Positions 20,401 through 29,307 of a stretch of 64,000 nucleotides of DNA are shown here, one piece after another. This stretch comes from Methanoperedens sp041648475 (GTDB lineage Archaea; Halobacteriota; Methanosarcinia; Methanosarcinales; Methanoperedenaceae), in contig JBAZOV010000010.1 of the NCBI GenBank assembly GCA_041648475.1, positions 1-64,000 of the forward strand. The letters run 5' to 3'. The stretch's first letter is position 1. Each line of letters starts with the position of its first letter. The translations under genes and the position numbers were made by a program. The notes under the pieces are model-generated. The model was not told where the DNA came from, did not search any database, and saw nothing but the letters and a program-made list of their open reading frames with translations.

Positions 20401-21720
20401 CCCGATACCATCGCTCCTTCCAGTATAACCAGTTTACATAACATCACTTATTCTCAAACCCATATCAACTGGACCTGGACAGACTCTACAGATACTGATT
20501 TTTCAAAAGTAATGATATACCTTGATGGAAGCTTCAAGACTAATGTCACAAAAGGTGTCAAGTACTACAATGCAACAGGTTTGACCGCAGGGAGTACGCA
20601 TACAATAGCAACAAGAACCGTGGATACAATCGGAAACATCAATACGACATGGGTAAATCATACATCAATAACTGCATCTGTACCCGATACCATCGCTCCT
20701 TCCAGTATAACCAGTTTACATAACATCACTTATTCTCAAACCCATATCAACTGGACCTGGACAGACTCTACAGATACTGATTTTTCAAAAGTAATGATAT
20801 ACCTTGATGGAAGCTTCAAGACCAATGTTACAAAAGGTGTCCAGTACTACAATGCGACAGGTTTGACCGCAGGCACTATGCATACAATAGCAACAAGAAC
20901 AGTGGATACAATCGGAAACATCAATACGACATGGGTAAACCACACTGTGACCACATCAATTTCAACAGTTGCAACCGCCCCATCGTTAATCTTCGCCATA
21001 ACCCCAAACAGCAGGAATGCACAGGTAGGTACTCCAGTCACGCTATTCCTGTCAGTGATAAACTATGGAACAGCCACAGCTACTGACGTTAGTATAACCC
21101 AGGCATCAAGCCTTCCAGCAACTGTAAACTATCAGCAGTGGAACAACATTGCATTCACAGGTTCGCCGAACACACCGGTTGACATGCCCGCAGACAGCAC
21201 AGCTAACTTTGTGATAACCATCAATGCAACATCAGCGTTTGATAGCTCATCGATGACATTCAATGTCTCAGGCACCAATGTAGCCGCAGCCCTAATAAGT
21301 GCAGTTAACACGTTAACGAACTCAGCAAGCGTAACACCATCTGCGGATGTTATTATGATGTCCACGTCACTTGATGTAAGTACAGCAGTTAACACACCGA
21401 CAGTATTTGCGGTTGCCACATCGAATGTCGGTGGAGCCAGCGCAACAGATGTAAGCTTAATTTTGGACATTCCATCTACAATATCTGGTTTGGTTTACCA
21501 GTTGAACGAAACCCATCCTGCAAACGGAACTATCAAAGGTCCAGCAACTGGATTGAACATTACAGTAGGCGCTCAGCCTACCTTTGCGGTGTTCCTGATA
21601 CCTACACAGCCGATAGCCTATGATCCTGCAAACAATAGAATAACGCTGCAGTTGGTAGATAGCAACGGGAAGATAATTGGAGCACAATCGGTGGCAGTAT
21701 CTACGACGCATCTCAGTTAG
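17434..21720 (+). CDS. Secreted subtilisin-family serine protease with shared C-terminal module
   Basis: The start is TTG at 17434 with GGAG at 17420-17423; the nearby ATG at 17427 hits a stop within nine codons. A signal peptide is followed by an I9-type propeptide (~residues 60-145). The S8 catalytic domain has D178 (I-I-D-T-G), H217 (G-H-G-T-H), oxyanion N310 (A-A-G-N-E-G) and S387 (G-T-S-M-A-T-P), all intact. A PPC-like domain (~566-662) and further beta domains follow. Three ~94-residue fibronectin-III-like repeats (W-T-W-T-D) precede the shared C-terminal module from ~20985, which here has four extra residues (T-H-L-S) after the usual S-T. Probably a surface-bound protease able to process neighbouring exoproteins or scavenge peptides. 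The substrate is unknown. Confidence 0.92.
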   Translation: MNSTLNKLSITILFFIFVISMISAKTVQSDVKDDLLNEHMPAQSNEKISPTLDKKIANTIPEDDIPVIIFMKKSNKITSKMAVQSLVSSTVESNGGKVGHKYKVIDAFSAKMPAAKISMLSRMPEVEKIYYDQIVSLPPHPLPETGILMTRSTQTIGANYVWNTFGYTGTGIKVAIIDTGINYNHPDLGGGFGPGKKVADGYDFVNNDAFPMDDNGHGTHVAGIVAANGGIIGVAPGATLFAVKVLDSAGSGSTSNVIAGIDWSIAHGANVISMSLGGSGQPNDEFADVLNIISDAAVDKGVVVVIAAGNEGPGTGTVGAPGSAKKVITVGASSSSGTVTISDDTIASFSNRGPSAFGRLDPEVVAPGVAINSTWLGSGYNSIQGTSMATPMVSGSAALLLQKNPALTPAQVRAILMNTASNLTASNYHVFEKGAGIINLTNAFTYNISAVINGDDRWEESVIPGFSTIGRLVLNNNNIQPVNFTFSLEAITDLERDNSIPVSSFNLPVYEIVNAGSSKTINITFTPPTGVKPGIFGTTLIATNSTFGTLRIPVVITIPLMGSGSIQGTVNNADTESGDWIYYKLKSYNGTTLKAYLNWTDSSDDLDLFLYAPNGALAASSGLGSGVSEVVTLSNMVYDEYWLAVHAYTLSGSGSYYLNVSYPLGSKGKLEVNPSLSQSVIASNEIKNITFLITNDATAKSGLSLNVKKLMAGGNDFSSGTIGNTGSLYTKVWDVSGSGMNLNNTRYMNVTLQWVNPANDLDILLAYYTGTQWKATRFGSAQNNPQLNQAWEKLDYIDIQYYLKSYPDFGIYVQNNGSLETYNLTLNFTDTAAWGGASVNETSMSLSSGQTRQVNVTINGSQLTQDVTDLVFTIQDSTEDYAVVPIRINSGISSQTDTTAPSSITNLNNITYTQTHLNWTWTDPQDADFSKVMIYLDGSFKTNVTKGVTYYNATGLTAGTTHTIATRTVDTIGNINTTWVNHTSITASVPDTIAPSSITSLHNITYSQTHINWTWTDSTDTDFSKVMIYLDGSFKTNVTKGVKYYNATGLTAGSTHTIATRTVDTIGNINTTWVNHTSITASVPDTIAPSSITSLHNITYSQTHINWTWTDSTDTDFSKVMIYLDGSFKTNVTKGVQYYNATGLTAGTMHTIATRTVDTIGNINTTWVNHTVTTSISTVATAPSLIFAITPNSRNAQVGTPVTLFLSVINYGTATATDVSITQASSLPATVNYQQWNNIAFTGSPNTPVDMPADSTANFVITINATSAFDSSSMTFNVSGTNVAAALISAVNTLTNSASVTPSADVIMMSTSLDVSTAVNTPTVFAVATSNVGGASATDVSLILDIPSTISGLVYQLNETHPANGTIKGPATGLNITVGAQPTFAVFLIPTQPIAYDPANNRITLQLVDSNGKIIGAQSVAVSTTHLS
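20122..20967 (+). repeat. Three 282-bp tandem Fn3-like repeats
   Basis: Units start at 20122, 20404 and 20686. Units 2 and 3 are almost identical in DNA. A single diverged copy occurs in the beta-helix gene at about 28240-28505, so this module moves between island members. Confidence 0.85.
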
Positions 21721-21728
21721 GAAATGAA

Positions 21729-22949
21729 ATGAAAAATACAGGACTACTAATTTTATTATGCATTTTTGCCATGGTATTTCCAGCATTAGGAGCCACAGTA
21801 ACTATAGGCAACTACACTGTTGCACCTGACGGGTCTGCGGTAGCGCAAATGATAGCTGGCAACGTAACTAATTTAGGATCAGTAACTGTAAACCTTACCT
21901 TCAATCCGGCAGTTGTCCATGTGTCATCAGTTGATGCCAGTACTGGAAATGCAATGACATTTGGATTTATTTTAAATATAGATAATTCATCTGGCTTCGC
22001 TATAGTGACTGCTGGCAGCTTAATTGGACTAAGTGGTGATGTTATAATTGCCAACTTTACTTTGAATGCAGTTGGCAGCGAGGGAACTTCAAGTCCATTA
22101 AACATCTCAATAGATTCGTTTGCCGATGCACCATTAAGTCACCCTATCCCCGTAACTCCAATCAACGGAACATTCAGCATAACAGGAGGCAGTGGCGGAG
22201 ATGGCAATGCCACTTTGACTCCATCTTTAGTCTTCGCTATAACGCCAAACAGCAGGAATGCCCAGATAGGCACACCAGTTACGATATTCCTGTCAGTTAT
22301 TAACTATGGAACAGCACCAGCGACTGGGGTAAGCATAACACAGGCATCAAGCCTGCCAGTAACAGTAAGCTATCAGCAGTGGAACAGCACTGCGTTCATA
22401 GGTTTGCCGAACGCACCGGTTGACATGCCAGCAGATAGCACTGCTAATTTTGTAATAACCATCGATGCGACATCAGCGTTTGATAGCTCATCGTTGGAAT
22501 TCAACGTGTCAGGCACAAATGTAACAGCAGCTCCAATAGGAACAGTAAATACGTTAACGATTTCAGCAAGCTCAACACCATCTGCTGATGTTATTATGAT
22601 GTCCACTTCACTTGATATAAGTTCAGCCGTTAACACCGCAACTGCATTTGCATTAGCGACAGCAAACGTTGGTGGAGCAAGTGCAACAGATGTAAGCTTG
22701 GTTTTGAACGTACCATCTACGATAACAGGGTTGGCATATCAGTTGAATGAGACGAATCCTGATGGCAGTATCAAAGGTCCAGCTACTGGATTAACAATAA
22801 ACGTTGGAGCTACTCCAACCTTTGCGGTGTTCCTGACACCAACACAGCCGATAGCCAATGATCCTGCTACCAACAGAATAACGCTGCAGTTAGTGGATGG
22901 AAACGGGAAGGTTATTGGAGCGCAATCGGTGGCGGTGTCAACGACATAG
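21729..22949 (+). CDS. Secreted cohesin-like protein with shared C-terminal module
   Basis: 406 residues; starts 8 bases after the protease stop. The signal peptide (L-L-I-L-L-C-I-F-A-M-V-F-P-A-L-G-A) is followed by one ~135-residue domain. Its pattern (V-N-L-T-F-N-P-A-V-V-H-V, then S-G-D-V-I-I-A-N-F-T-L-N-A-V-G and S-P-L-N-I-S-I) fits the archaeal/bacterial cohesin fold that binds dockerins. The rest is the shared ~240-residue C-terminal module from ~22224, ending G-A-Q-S-V-A-V-S-T-T. It is the simplest member: one domain plus the module. It may act as a surface receptor, but no dockerin was recognised in this window. Cohesin assignment is from pattern only. Confidence 0.85.
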   Translation: MKNTGLLILLCIFAMVFPALGATVTIGNYTVAPDGSAVAQMIAGNVTNLGSVTVNLTFNPAVVHVSSVDASTGNAMTFGFILNIDNSSGFAIVTAGSLIGLSGDVIIANFTLNAVGSEGTSSPLNISIDSFADAPLSHPIPVTPINGTFSITGGSGGDGNATLTPSLVFAITPNSRNAQIGTPVTIFLSVINYGTAPATGVSITQASSLPVTVSYQQWNSTAFIGLPNAPVDMPADSTANFVITIDATSAFDSSSLEFNVSGTNVTAAPIGTVNTLTISASSTPSADVIMMSTSLDISSAVNTATAFALATANVGGASATDVSLVLNVPSTITGLAYQLNETNPDGSIKGPATGLTINVGATPTFAVFLTPTQPIANDPATNRITLQLVDGNGKVIGAQSVAVSTT

Positions 22950-22968
22950 GGAAAACAGGTGTGTATTT

Positions 22969-23343
22969 ATGAAAGAATTTATTAAGCTGGTATTTGTAGT
23001 TTTTATGATAACAATGATTGCTGGATGCATTTCCCAGCCTGTTCCTGAGGATAATATAACAACTGAAAAGCAATATATTCCTACTCAAATAAACACAAGT
23101 GATGATCTCATAAAAGAAAAGATCAGAAGCGATCTAATTGGAACTGAGATTGTCTATTATAGCATAGCAGGAAAACCGATTACTTATAATATAACTGAAA
23201 AGGATATAAAAAGCATTAAGAAGGCAACGCTAAATGGGAATACAGCATGGAAGGTAAGAATAGGGGAAGGATTGGCATGGGATTATTATTATGAAGAGCA
23301 GGGGAATGAAATAATTAAAAAAGAACAATTGTTTGCAACATAG
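22969..23343 (+). CDS. Small lipoprotein
   Basis: 124 residues from the ATG at 22969, preceded by AGGTG at 22958-22962; a longer open frame from 22897 overlaps the previous gene and is not favoured. The N-terminus is a lipoprotein signal with lipobox M-I-A-G-C. The rest is a small hydrophilic domain (~residues 45-124) rich in Lys/Glu, with a W-K-V-R-I-G-E-G-L-A-W-D-Y segment. I do not recognise the family. It lies 19 bases after the cohesin-like gene and 9 before the metalloprotease gene, so it is probably co-transcribed with them. It is the only member of the string anchored by lipid rather than carrying the shared module. Confidence 0.8.
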   Translation: MKEFIKLVFVVFMITMIAGCISQPVPEDNITTEKQYIPTQINTSDDLIKEKIRSDLIGTEIVYYSIAGKPITYNITEKDIKSIKKATLNGNTAWKVRIGEGLAWDYYYEEQGNEIIKKEQLFAT

Positions 23344-23352
23344 GAGGAAATA

Positions 23353-26300
23353 ATGAGAAAATTATTTTTAGTTTTAGCATTTTTAATGCTTTCAAACATA
23401 GCTGCGGGGTTCACTCCACTTGTTAATCAGGACTCTTCAAGCAGCAGTAAATCTGTGCATAATGGCGAGGAATATACAAAAATAATCCGGGGCAATTTTG
23501 ACCTTGGGGTTGATGCTTTATCTCTTACCCAGGATGATATGAATTCAAAAGTTCGATCTTTCCTCTCAAAAAATATCCCGCGTTTTGAAATTGATCCTGA
23601 GAATCTGGCTCTTTCTTCCTCTTATATTGCTCAAAAATCAAAGGATTTGTCTATATTGAAATACACTCAAGAATACGATGGTTTACCTGTGTACTCCAGC
23701 CGTGTCATAGTGGCAGTCCAGGATGGAAAAGTGGTAACTTTAAAATCTGAGTATCATCCTAAAATAGACATGAGCACTAAACCGACATTGAGTGAAGCAG
23801 ATATACTAGAGGCAGTGGAAAAGGACATGGCAGTTCCTGTTAAACTTAATAATAATACTAAAAAGAATATTGCAGAAAAGAGTTCCAGCGTGGAAGATGT
23901 TTTACTTGTGATATATCCAGAGCATATTGGTACAGGGATTGAGTATCATCTTGCATACAAAATAGAACTTGGACTGATCAAATCCCCCCCGGCAAAGTGG
24001 ACATATATAGTTGATGCCAATAACGGTGAGATCCTCGAAAAATATGACAGAGTTGTTTACAGCACTTTGGATGGTAAGGTCACAGGATCAGTTTATCCTG
24101 AGAATATAAACCAGACTCCTGTTACAAAGAATTTCAGCAATATGACCTTATATGATTATACAACACCTGAAACTGATGTTTTCTGGTCGGGAACTGGAGA
24201 TGACATTGATAATTCCATCACAACAAAAAACCCAATAAATCTTTCTGGTGTTTCGTCAGCGACTCTTGAATTCAAAATAAAATACTCCATAGAGACTGAT
24301 TTTGATTTTGGTTATGCTAGTATTTCAACAGATGGTATCAATTATTCTATTTATGAAACGTATACAGGTATTATAAGTAACTGGACTGCAAGGGAAATAG
24401 ACCTGTCTGATTTTGCTGGACAGCAGATATGGATACGCTTCAATTATAGTACTGATCAAGCGGTACAATATGATGGAATCTATATTGACGACATCAAAAT
24501 AGAAACGAACACAGGTACAAAATTTAATGATACAGGAAACTCCTTTGCAAATTGGGATAATGTTGGTTTTTCGATAGCTACTCAAAACCTGGGAAGCTAT
24601 GCCCTGGGCAATACAAGTTCAAATGGTTCTTACAGCTTTTCAGGATTGCCAGGCAGCTTTGTTTTGCGTTATGAATTTATTGGGCCGTATGTGCATGTAA
24701 ATAATTATTCTGGAAATGACCAATACCTGAATATAGATATCAGTACACCAGCCATGCAAAATATTGATTGGGGAACTTATGACACCTCTTATAACAAAGA
24801 AGAATCAAATGTGTTCTATCACGTAAACAGGGCACATGATTTCTTCATAAAAGGAAGCCCGTTTGATATCTCTTCTATGAATTATCAAACAACAGCATAT
24901 GTTCAATATACCGGTACATGCAATGCATTCTCAGATGGTACGAATGTTTATTTCTTCGGGAAGGGTGGAGGCTGTGAAGCAACATCATTATACAGCGATA
25001 TTATTTATCACGAGTACACACATAGTGTGGTTGATCACGTTTATACAACCAATCTACCTTACAGGGAAGAGAGTGGCGCATTGAATGAAGGTTGGGCAGA
25101 CTATTTTGCAACCGCGATCAATGGCAATCCCTGTATGGATAACTTTATGGGCAGCGGCTGCTTTAGGAATTTGACTGACATTTACAGATATCCCGAAGAT
25201 ATCATGGGGGAAGTCCACGGCGATAGCAGAATAGTCGCAGGTGCTTCATGGGATCTCAAACAGGCGCTTGGTGCTGATATTACAGATGCTCTTGTCATAA
25301 ATGCAATGAAACTTGAACCTTTCAATTTCTCAGAATATCTTGATGACATTATAGTAGCTGATGATACCAATGGAAATCTTGCAGATGGTACGCCGCATCT
25401 ATTCGATATCTGCACAGCGTTCTATCAGAAACACGGAATTTATTCTACCCAGTGTTACATATACTATCCAGTTGAACCGGCTGTAAATCTCATTGAAAAC
25501 CCGGGATTTGAAAGCGGACTCGTGAACTGGACTAATTATAGCAGTAATGGACATAAGATTATCACAAATGGATATTCGAATTCTACTCATCAAGGAAGCT
25601 GGTTTGCATATATGGGAAATTATAACAATGCAAATGATTATATTTATCAGGATATAACCATCCCGTCAAATGCAAATGAGGCATATGTCAGGTTCTGGTA
25701 CTGGATTTCTTCAACCGAAAAAACAACGACAATTGCTTATGACCAGATGAAAATTGAGATAAGAAGACCAGATAATAATACTCTTTTGAAAGATCTTGGA
25801 AATCTGAGCAACCTTAACGAAAGTTATGGCTTTGTAATAAGCAACCGATATGATGTATCAGAATTCAAAGGACAGACTATCAGGTTGAAGTTTAATACCA
25901 CAACCGACTCCAGTCTTGGAACTGCTTTTTTTGTGGATGATACGGCATTAACGTTTGTTTCATCACCAAATGGTACAACGCCGATTAGTTACTGCACTAC
26001 AATTTCTTCGCCAGGTTCTTACGTGCTCACCCGGAGCATAATAAACAGCTTTGCCAACACTTGCATTAATATTACTTCTAGCAATGTAGTTTTTGATGGC
26101 GCGGGCTTTGCGATAGATGGCATAAATGCGTTAAACACTAATGGTGTGTATGTTTATAACTCAACAACAGTTATTACAAATGTTACTGTTCAAAATTTGA
26201 AGGTAATGGATTGGGGAGGATATGGCATCATTCTAACTGGTTCCAACAATACGATATACAACAATATTTTCAACAATACTAACAATTTCAATTTTTACGG

Positions 26301-27234
26301 AACAAACATTAACACTTGGAACACCACCAGGCAATCTGGCACAAATATCATAAATGGATCTTACCTGGGCGGCAACTTCTGGGCAAATCCCGATGGCGCA
26401 GGTTTCAGCCAGACATGCACGGATGGGAATGGAGATGGAATATGCGATTCATCCTACACACTTGACAGTTACAATATCGACTACCTACCGCTTAAATTAA
26501 CGCCAGCTTTAGTCTTCGCCATAACCCCAAACAGCAGGAATGCACAGGTAGGCACTCCAGTTACGTTATTCCTGTCAGTGATAAACTATGGAACAGCAAC
26601 AGCTACTGGTGTAAGCATAGTACAGGCATCAAGCCTGCCAGCAACAGTAAGCTATCAGCAGTGGAACAGCACGGCGTTCACAGGTTCAGCGAACACACCT
26701 GTTGACATGCCCGCAGACAGCACAGCTAACTTTGTGATAACCATCAATGCAACATCAGCGTTTGATAGCTCATCGATGACATTCAATGTCTCAGGCACCA
26801 ATGTAGCTGCAGCCCTAATAAGTGCAGTTAACACGTTAACGAACTCAGCAAGCGTAACACCATCTGCGGATGTTATTATGATGTCAACTTCACTGAATGT
26901 AAGTACAGTAGTTAACACACCTACAGTATTTGCGGTTGCCACATCGAATGTCGGTGGGGCCAGCGCAACAGATGCAAATTTAATTTTGGACATTCCATCT
27001 ACAATAACTGGTATGGTGTACCAGTTGAACGAAACTTATCCTGCAAACGGAACTATCAAAGGTCCAGCAACTGGATTAACAATTGGTATTGGCGCTCAGC
27101 CGACTTTTGCGGTGTTCCTGATACCCACACAGCCGATAGCATATGATCCTGCTAACAATAGAATAACGATTAAGCTGGCAGATGGAAGCGGGAAGGTTAT
27201 TGGGGCGCAGTCGGTGGCGGTATCGACGACGTAG
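23353..27234 (+). CDS. Secreted thermolysin/fungalysin-type metalloprotease with beta-helix and shared C-terminal module
   Basis: 1293 residues; AGGAGG lies just upstream. Signal peptide, then an FTP-like propeptide domain (Y-D-G-L-P-V-Y-S-S-R-V) and a PepSY-like segment that ends with Y-I-V-D-A-N-N-G-E-I. A MAM/jelly-roll-like domain spans ~270-385. The peptidase has H-E-Y-T-H at 553-557 and the third zinc ligand probably E579 in A-L-N-E-G-W-A-D-Y, typical of clan MA gluzincins near families M4/M36. A second jelly-roll-like domain, a NosD-like parallel beta-helix with a D-x-N-x-D-G-x-C-D loop, and the shared C-terminal module (from ~26502) complete it. The propeptide implies secretion as a zymogen. 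Likely a partner of the subtilase in extracellular proteolysis. Confidence 0.9.
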   Translation: MRKLFLVLAFLMLSNIAAGFTPLVNQDSSSSSKSVHNGEEYTKIIRGNFDLGVDALSLTQDDMNSKVRSFLSKNIPRFEIDPENLALSSSYIAQKSKDLSILKYTQEYDGLPVYSSRVIVAVQDGKVVTLKSEYHPKIDMSTKPTLSEADILEAVEKDMAVPVKLNNNTKKNIAEKSSSVEDVLLVIYPEHIGTGIEYHLAYKIELGLIKSPPAKWTYIVDANNGEILEKYDRVVYSTLDGKVTGSVYPENINQTPVTKNFSNMTLYDYTTPETDVFWSGTGDDIDNSITTKNPINLSGVSSATLEFKIKYSIETDFDFGYASISTDGINYSIYETYTGIISNWTAREIDLSDFAGQQIWIRFNYSTDQAVQYDGIYIDDIKIETNTGTKFNDTGNSFANWDNVGFSIATQNLGSYALGNTSSNGSYSFSGLPGSFVLRYEFIGPYVHVNNYSGNDQYLNIDISTPAMQNIDWGTYDTSYNKEESNVFYHVNRAHDFFIKGSPFDISSMNYQTTAYVQYTGTCNAFSDGTNVYFFGKGGGCEATSLYSDIIYHEYTHSVVDHVYTTNLPYREESGALNEGWADYFATAINGNPCMDNFMGSGCFRNLTDIYRYPEDIMGEVHGDSRIVAGASWDLKQALGADITDALVINAMKLEPFNFSEYLDDIIVADDTNGNLADGTPHLFDICTAFYQKHGIYSTQCYIYYPVEPAVNLIENPGFESGLVNWTNYSSNGHKIITNGYSNSTHQGSWFAYMGNYNNANDYIYQDITIPSNANEAYVRFWYWISSTEKTTTIAYDQMKIEIRRPDNNTLLKDLGNLSNLNESYGFVISNRYDVSEFKGQTIRLKFNTTTDSSLGTAFFVDDTALTFVSSPNGTTPISYCTTISSPGSYVLTRSIINSFANTCINITSSNVVFDGAGFAIDGINALNTNGVYVYNSTTVITNVTVQNLKVMDWGGYGIILTGSNNTIYNNIFNNTNNFNFYGTNINTWNTTRQSGTNIINGSYLGGNFWANPDGAGFSQTCTDGNGDGICDSSYTLDSYNIDYLPLKLTPALVFAITPNSRNAQVGTPVTLFLSVINYGTATATGVSIVQASSLPATVSYQQWNSTAFTGSANTPVDMPADSTANFVITINATSAFDSSSMTFNVSGTNVAAALISAVNTLTNSASVTPSADVIMMSTSLNVSTVVNTPTVFAVATSNVGGASATDANLILDIPSTITGMVYQLNETYPANGTIKGPATGLTIGIGAQPTFAVFLIPTQPIAYDPANNRITIKLADGSGKVIGAQSVAVSTT

Positions 27235-27257
27235 GAAAAAAGATTATCATGAGTGGG

Positions 27258-27269
27258 TGGACATGTCCA
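27258..27269. other. Perfect 12-bp palindrome between surface genes
   Basis: TGGACATGTCCA reads the same on both strands, in the 82-base gap between the metalloprotease and beta-helix genes. It could be an operator, or chance. Confidence 0.3.
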
Positions 27270-27316
27270 GATCAAACGCGGAAGTTATTAGAAACTTGGG
27301 AAAGGTGTGTTGAAAA

Positions 27317-29251
27317 ATGATAGCTTATAGTTGTACTGAAAGAGGGCGTACCCTCAGTATTGCGGTTGTATTGATGATGCTTGTATTATTACTGGTGGGG
27401 GGAGCAAGCGCGACGACGATTACTGTGGATGACAGCGGCGGCGCAGATTATACTCAGATACAGGACGCTATAAACAATGCAACCGCAGGTGACACCATCG
27501 AGGTTTACAGCGGTACTTATTTTGAGAATGTTAACGTGAACAAGCAGTTAAACCTGCGCGGAATCGGTCAGCCTGTGGTGGATGCAAAGGGAAGCGGAAG
27601 CGCGATAACGCTGTCTGCGAATGGGATTACATTAGAAGGATTTACAGCGATACTCTCTGGTTATTCAGAGGCAGGAATCAAAATATTCTCGAATAACAAT
27701 ATGGTAAACAACAATAATGCCTCGAACAACGAAGATGGCATCCGGCTGGACTCTTCCAGCAACAACACTTTGAACGGCAACAATGCAAATTCAAACAAAA
27801 ACGGTATACATCTGCTACTTTCCAGCAACAACAACACTTTGACCGGGAATAATGCATTGAACAACACCAACGGCATATATCTGCTACTTTACAGCAACAA
27901 CAACACACTCAGCGGTAACAATGTCAGCTCGAATAGCAACTCCGGCGTTTATATACTATATTCCAACAATAATAGAATCTACAACAATATTTTCAACAAC
28001 ACCAATAATGTTGTATTCGAAGGTACAAATATTAACATATGGAACACTACAAGGCAATCAGGCACAAACATTATCGACGGCTCTTATCTCGGCGGCAACT
28101 TCTGGGCAAATCCAGGCGACACAGGCTTCAGCCAGACCTGCACGGATGTAGATGGTGATGGTATATGCGATTCATCTTATTCACTTGATAGTTACAATAT
28201 TGACTATCTACCGCTATCAATGAATTTTATTTCAGATGCTACACCACCAGCGAGTATCACCAATTTAACAAATCTCACTAATACACAGACCTATATCCAC
28301 TGGACATGGACTAACCCACAGGATGCTGATTTATCAAAAGTAATGATATACCTCGATGGAAGTTTCCAGACCAATGTTACAAAAGGTTTCCAGTACTACA
28401 ATGCAACAGGTTTGACTGCAATCAGTACGCATACCATAGCAACTAAAACAGTGGATAGAAGCGGAAACATCAATCAGACCTGGGTGAATCATACGGCTAC
28501 TACATCTCCACCGGTTCCACCATCATCATTAATCTTCGCCATTACCCCGAACAGCAGGAATGCACAGGTAGGCACACCAATTACGGTATTCATGTCAGTG
28601 ATAAACTATGGAACAGCATCAGCTACTGGTGTGAGTATAACTCAGGCATCCAGTTTACCTGTAAATATACAATATGGGCAATGGAACGGCACTGCGTTCA
28701 TAGATGACCTGAATACACCGATTGACATGCCAGCAGACAGCACAGCCAACTTTGTGGTAGGCATCGATGCGACATCAGAATTCACCACTTCTGCGATGAC
28801 ATTCAACGTGTCAGCCACCAATGCAGCAGCAGCTCCACTAAGTGCAGTTAACACATTAACCATCTCAGCAAGTGCAACACCGTCTGCGGATGTTATTATG
28901 ATGTCCACGTCAGTGGATGTAAGTACAGCAGTTAATACCGCAACTGTATTTGCATTAGCGACAACAAACGTTGGTGGAGCAAGTGCCACAGGAGTAAGCC
29001 TGGTCTTGAGCTTACCATCCACGATAACAGGTTTGGCATATCAGTTGAACGAGACGACTCCTGATGGAAGCATCAAAGGCCCAGCAACTGGATTGACCAT
29101 TGCAGTGGGCGCTCAGCCGACCTTTGCAGTGTTCCTGACACCTACGCAGCCGATAGTATATGATCCTGGAAACAACAGAATAACGTTGCAGTTGGTGGAT
29201 GGCAGCGGGAAGGTTATTGGGGCGCAGTCGGTGGCGGTGTCAACGACGTAG
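27317..29251 (+). CDS. Secreted parallel beta-helix (NosD-like) protein with shared C-terminal module
   Basis: 644 residues. The signal peptide (hydrophobic M-M-L-V-L-L-L-V-G-G-A-S-A-T) is followed by a right-handed beta-helix of the NosD/PbH1 type. It begins with the typical T-I-x-V-D-D-S-G-G-A-D-Y-T-x-I-Q-x-A-I and continues as ~22-residue N-N-N-T-L-x-G-N-N repeats to ~residue 240. A segment ending D-V-D-G-D-G-I-C-D is nearly the same as in the preceding protease gene. One Fn3-like domain (~308-395) and the shared C-terminal module (from ~28527) follow. Such helices usually bind or cleave polysaccharides; no catalytic residues could be assigned. AGGTG lies upstream at 27303. Confidence 0.88.
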   Translation: MIAYSCTERGRTLSIAVVLMMLVLLLVGGASATTITVDDSGGADYTQIQDAINNATAGDTIEVYSGTYFENVNVNKQLNLRGIGQPVVDAKGSGSAITLSANGITLEGFTAILSGYSEAGIKIFSNNNMVNNNNASNNEDGIRLDSSSNNTLNGNNANSNKNGIHLLLSSNNNTLTGNNALNNTNGIYLLLYSNNNTLSGNNVSSNSNSGVYILYSNNNRIYNNIFNNTNNVVFEGTNINIWNTTRQSGTNIIDGSYLGGNFWANPGDTGFSQTCTDVDGDGICDSSYSLDSYNIDYLPLSMNFISDATPPASITNLTNLTNTQTYIHWTWTNPQDADLSKVMIYLDGSFQTNVTKGFQYYNATGLTAISTHTIATKTVDRSGNINQTWVNHTATTSPPVPPSSLIFAITPNSRNAQVGTPITVFMSVINYGTASATGVSITQASSLPVNIQYGQWNGTAFIDDLNTPIDMPADSTANFVVGIDATSEFTTSAMTFNVSATNAAAAPLSAVNTLTISASATPSADVIMMSTSVDVSTAVNTATVFALATTNVGGASATGVSLVLSLPSTITGLAYQLNETTPDGSIKGPATGLTIAVGAQPTFAVFLTPTQPIVYDPGNNRITLQLVDGSGKVIGAQSVAVSTT

Positions 29252-29307
29252 GAATTTTTACAAAAATAAAAGAGAGGAGAAAATATCCATATCCAAAAGC
29301 AATGGAA

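Noticed and set aside
26400..28200. Dockerin domains suggested by D-x-N/D-G-D-G-I-C-D loops
   Set aside because: A single loop with the following tyrosine/leucine-rich stretch is the common NosD beta-helix end, not the paired repeat of a dockerin.
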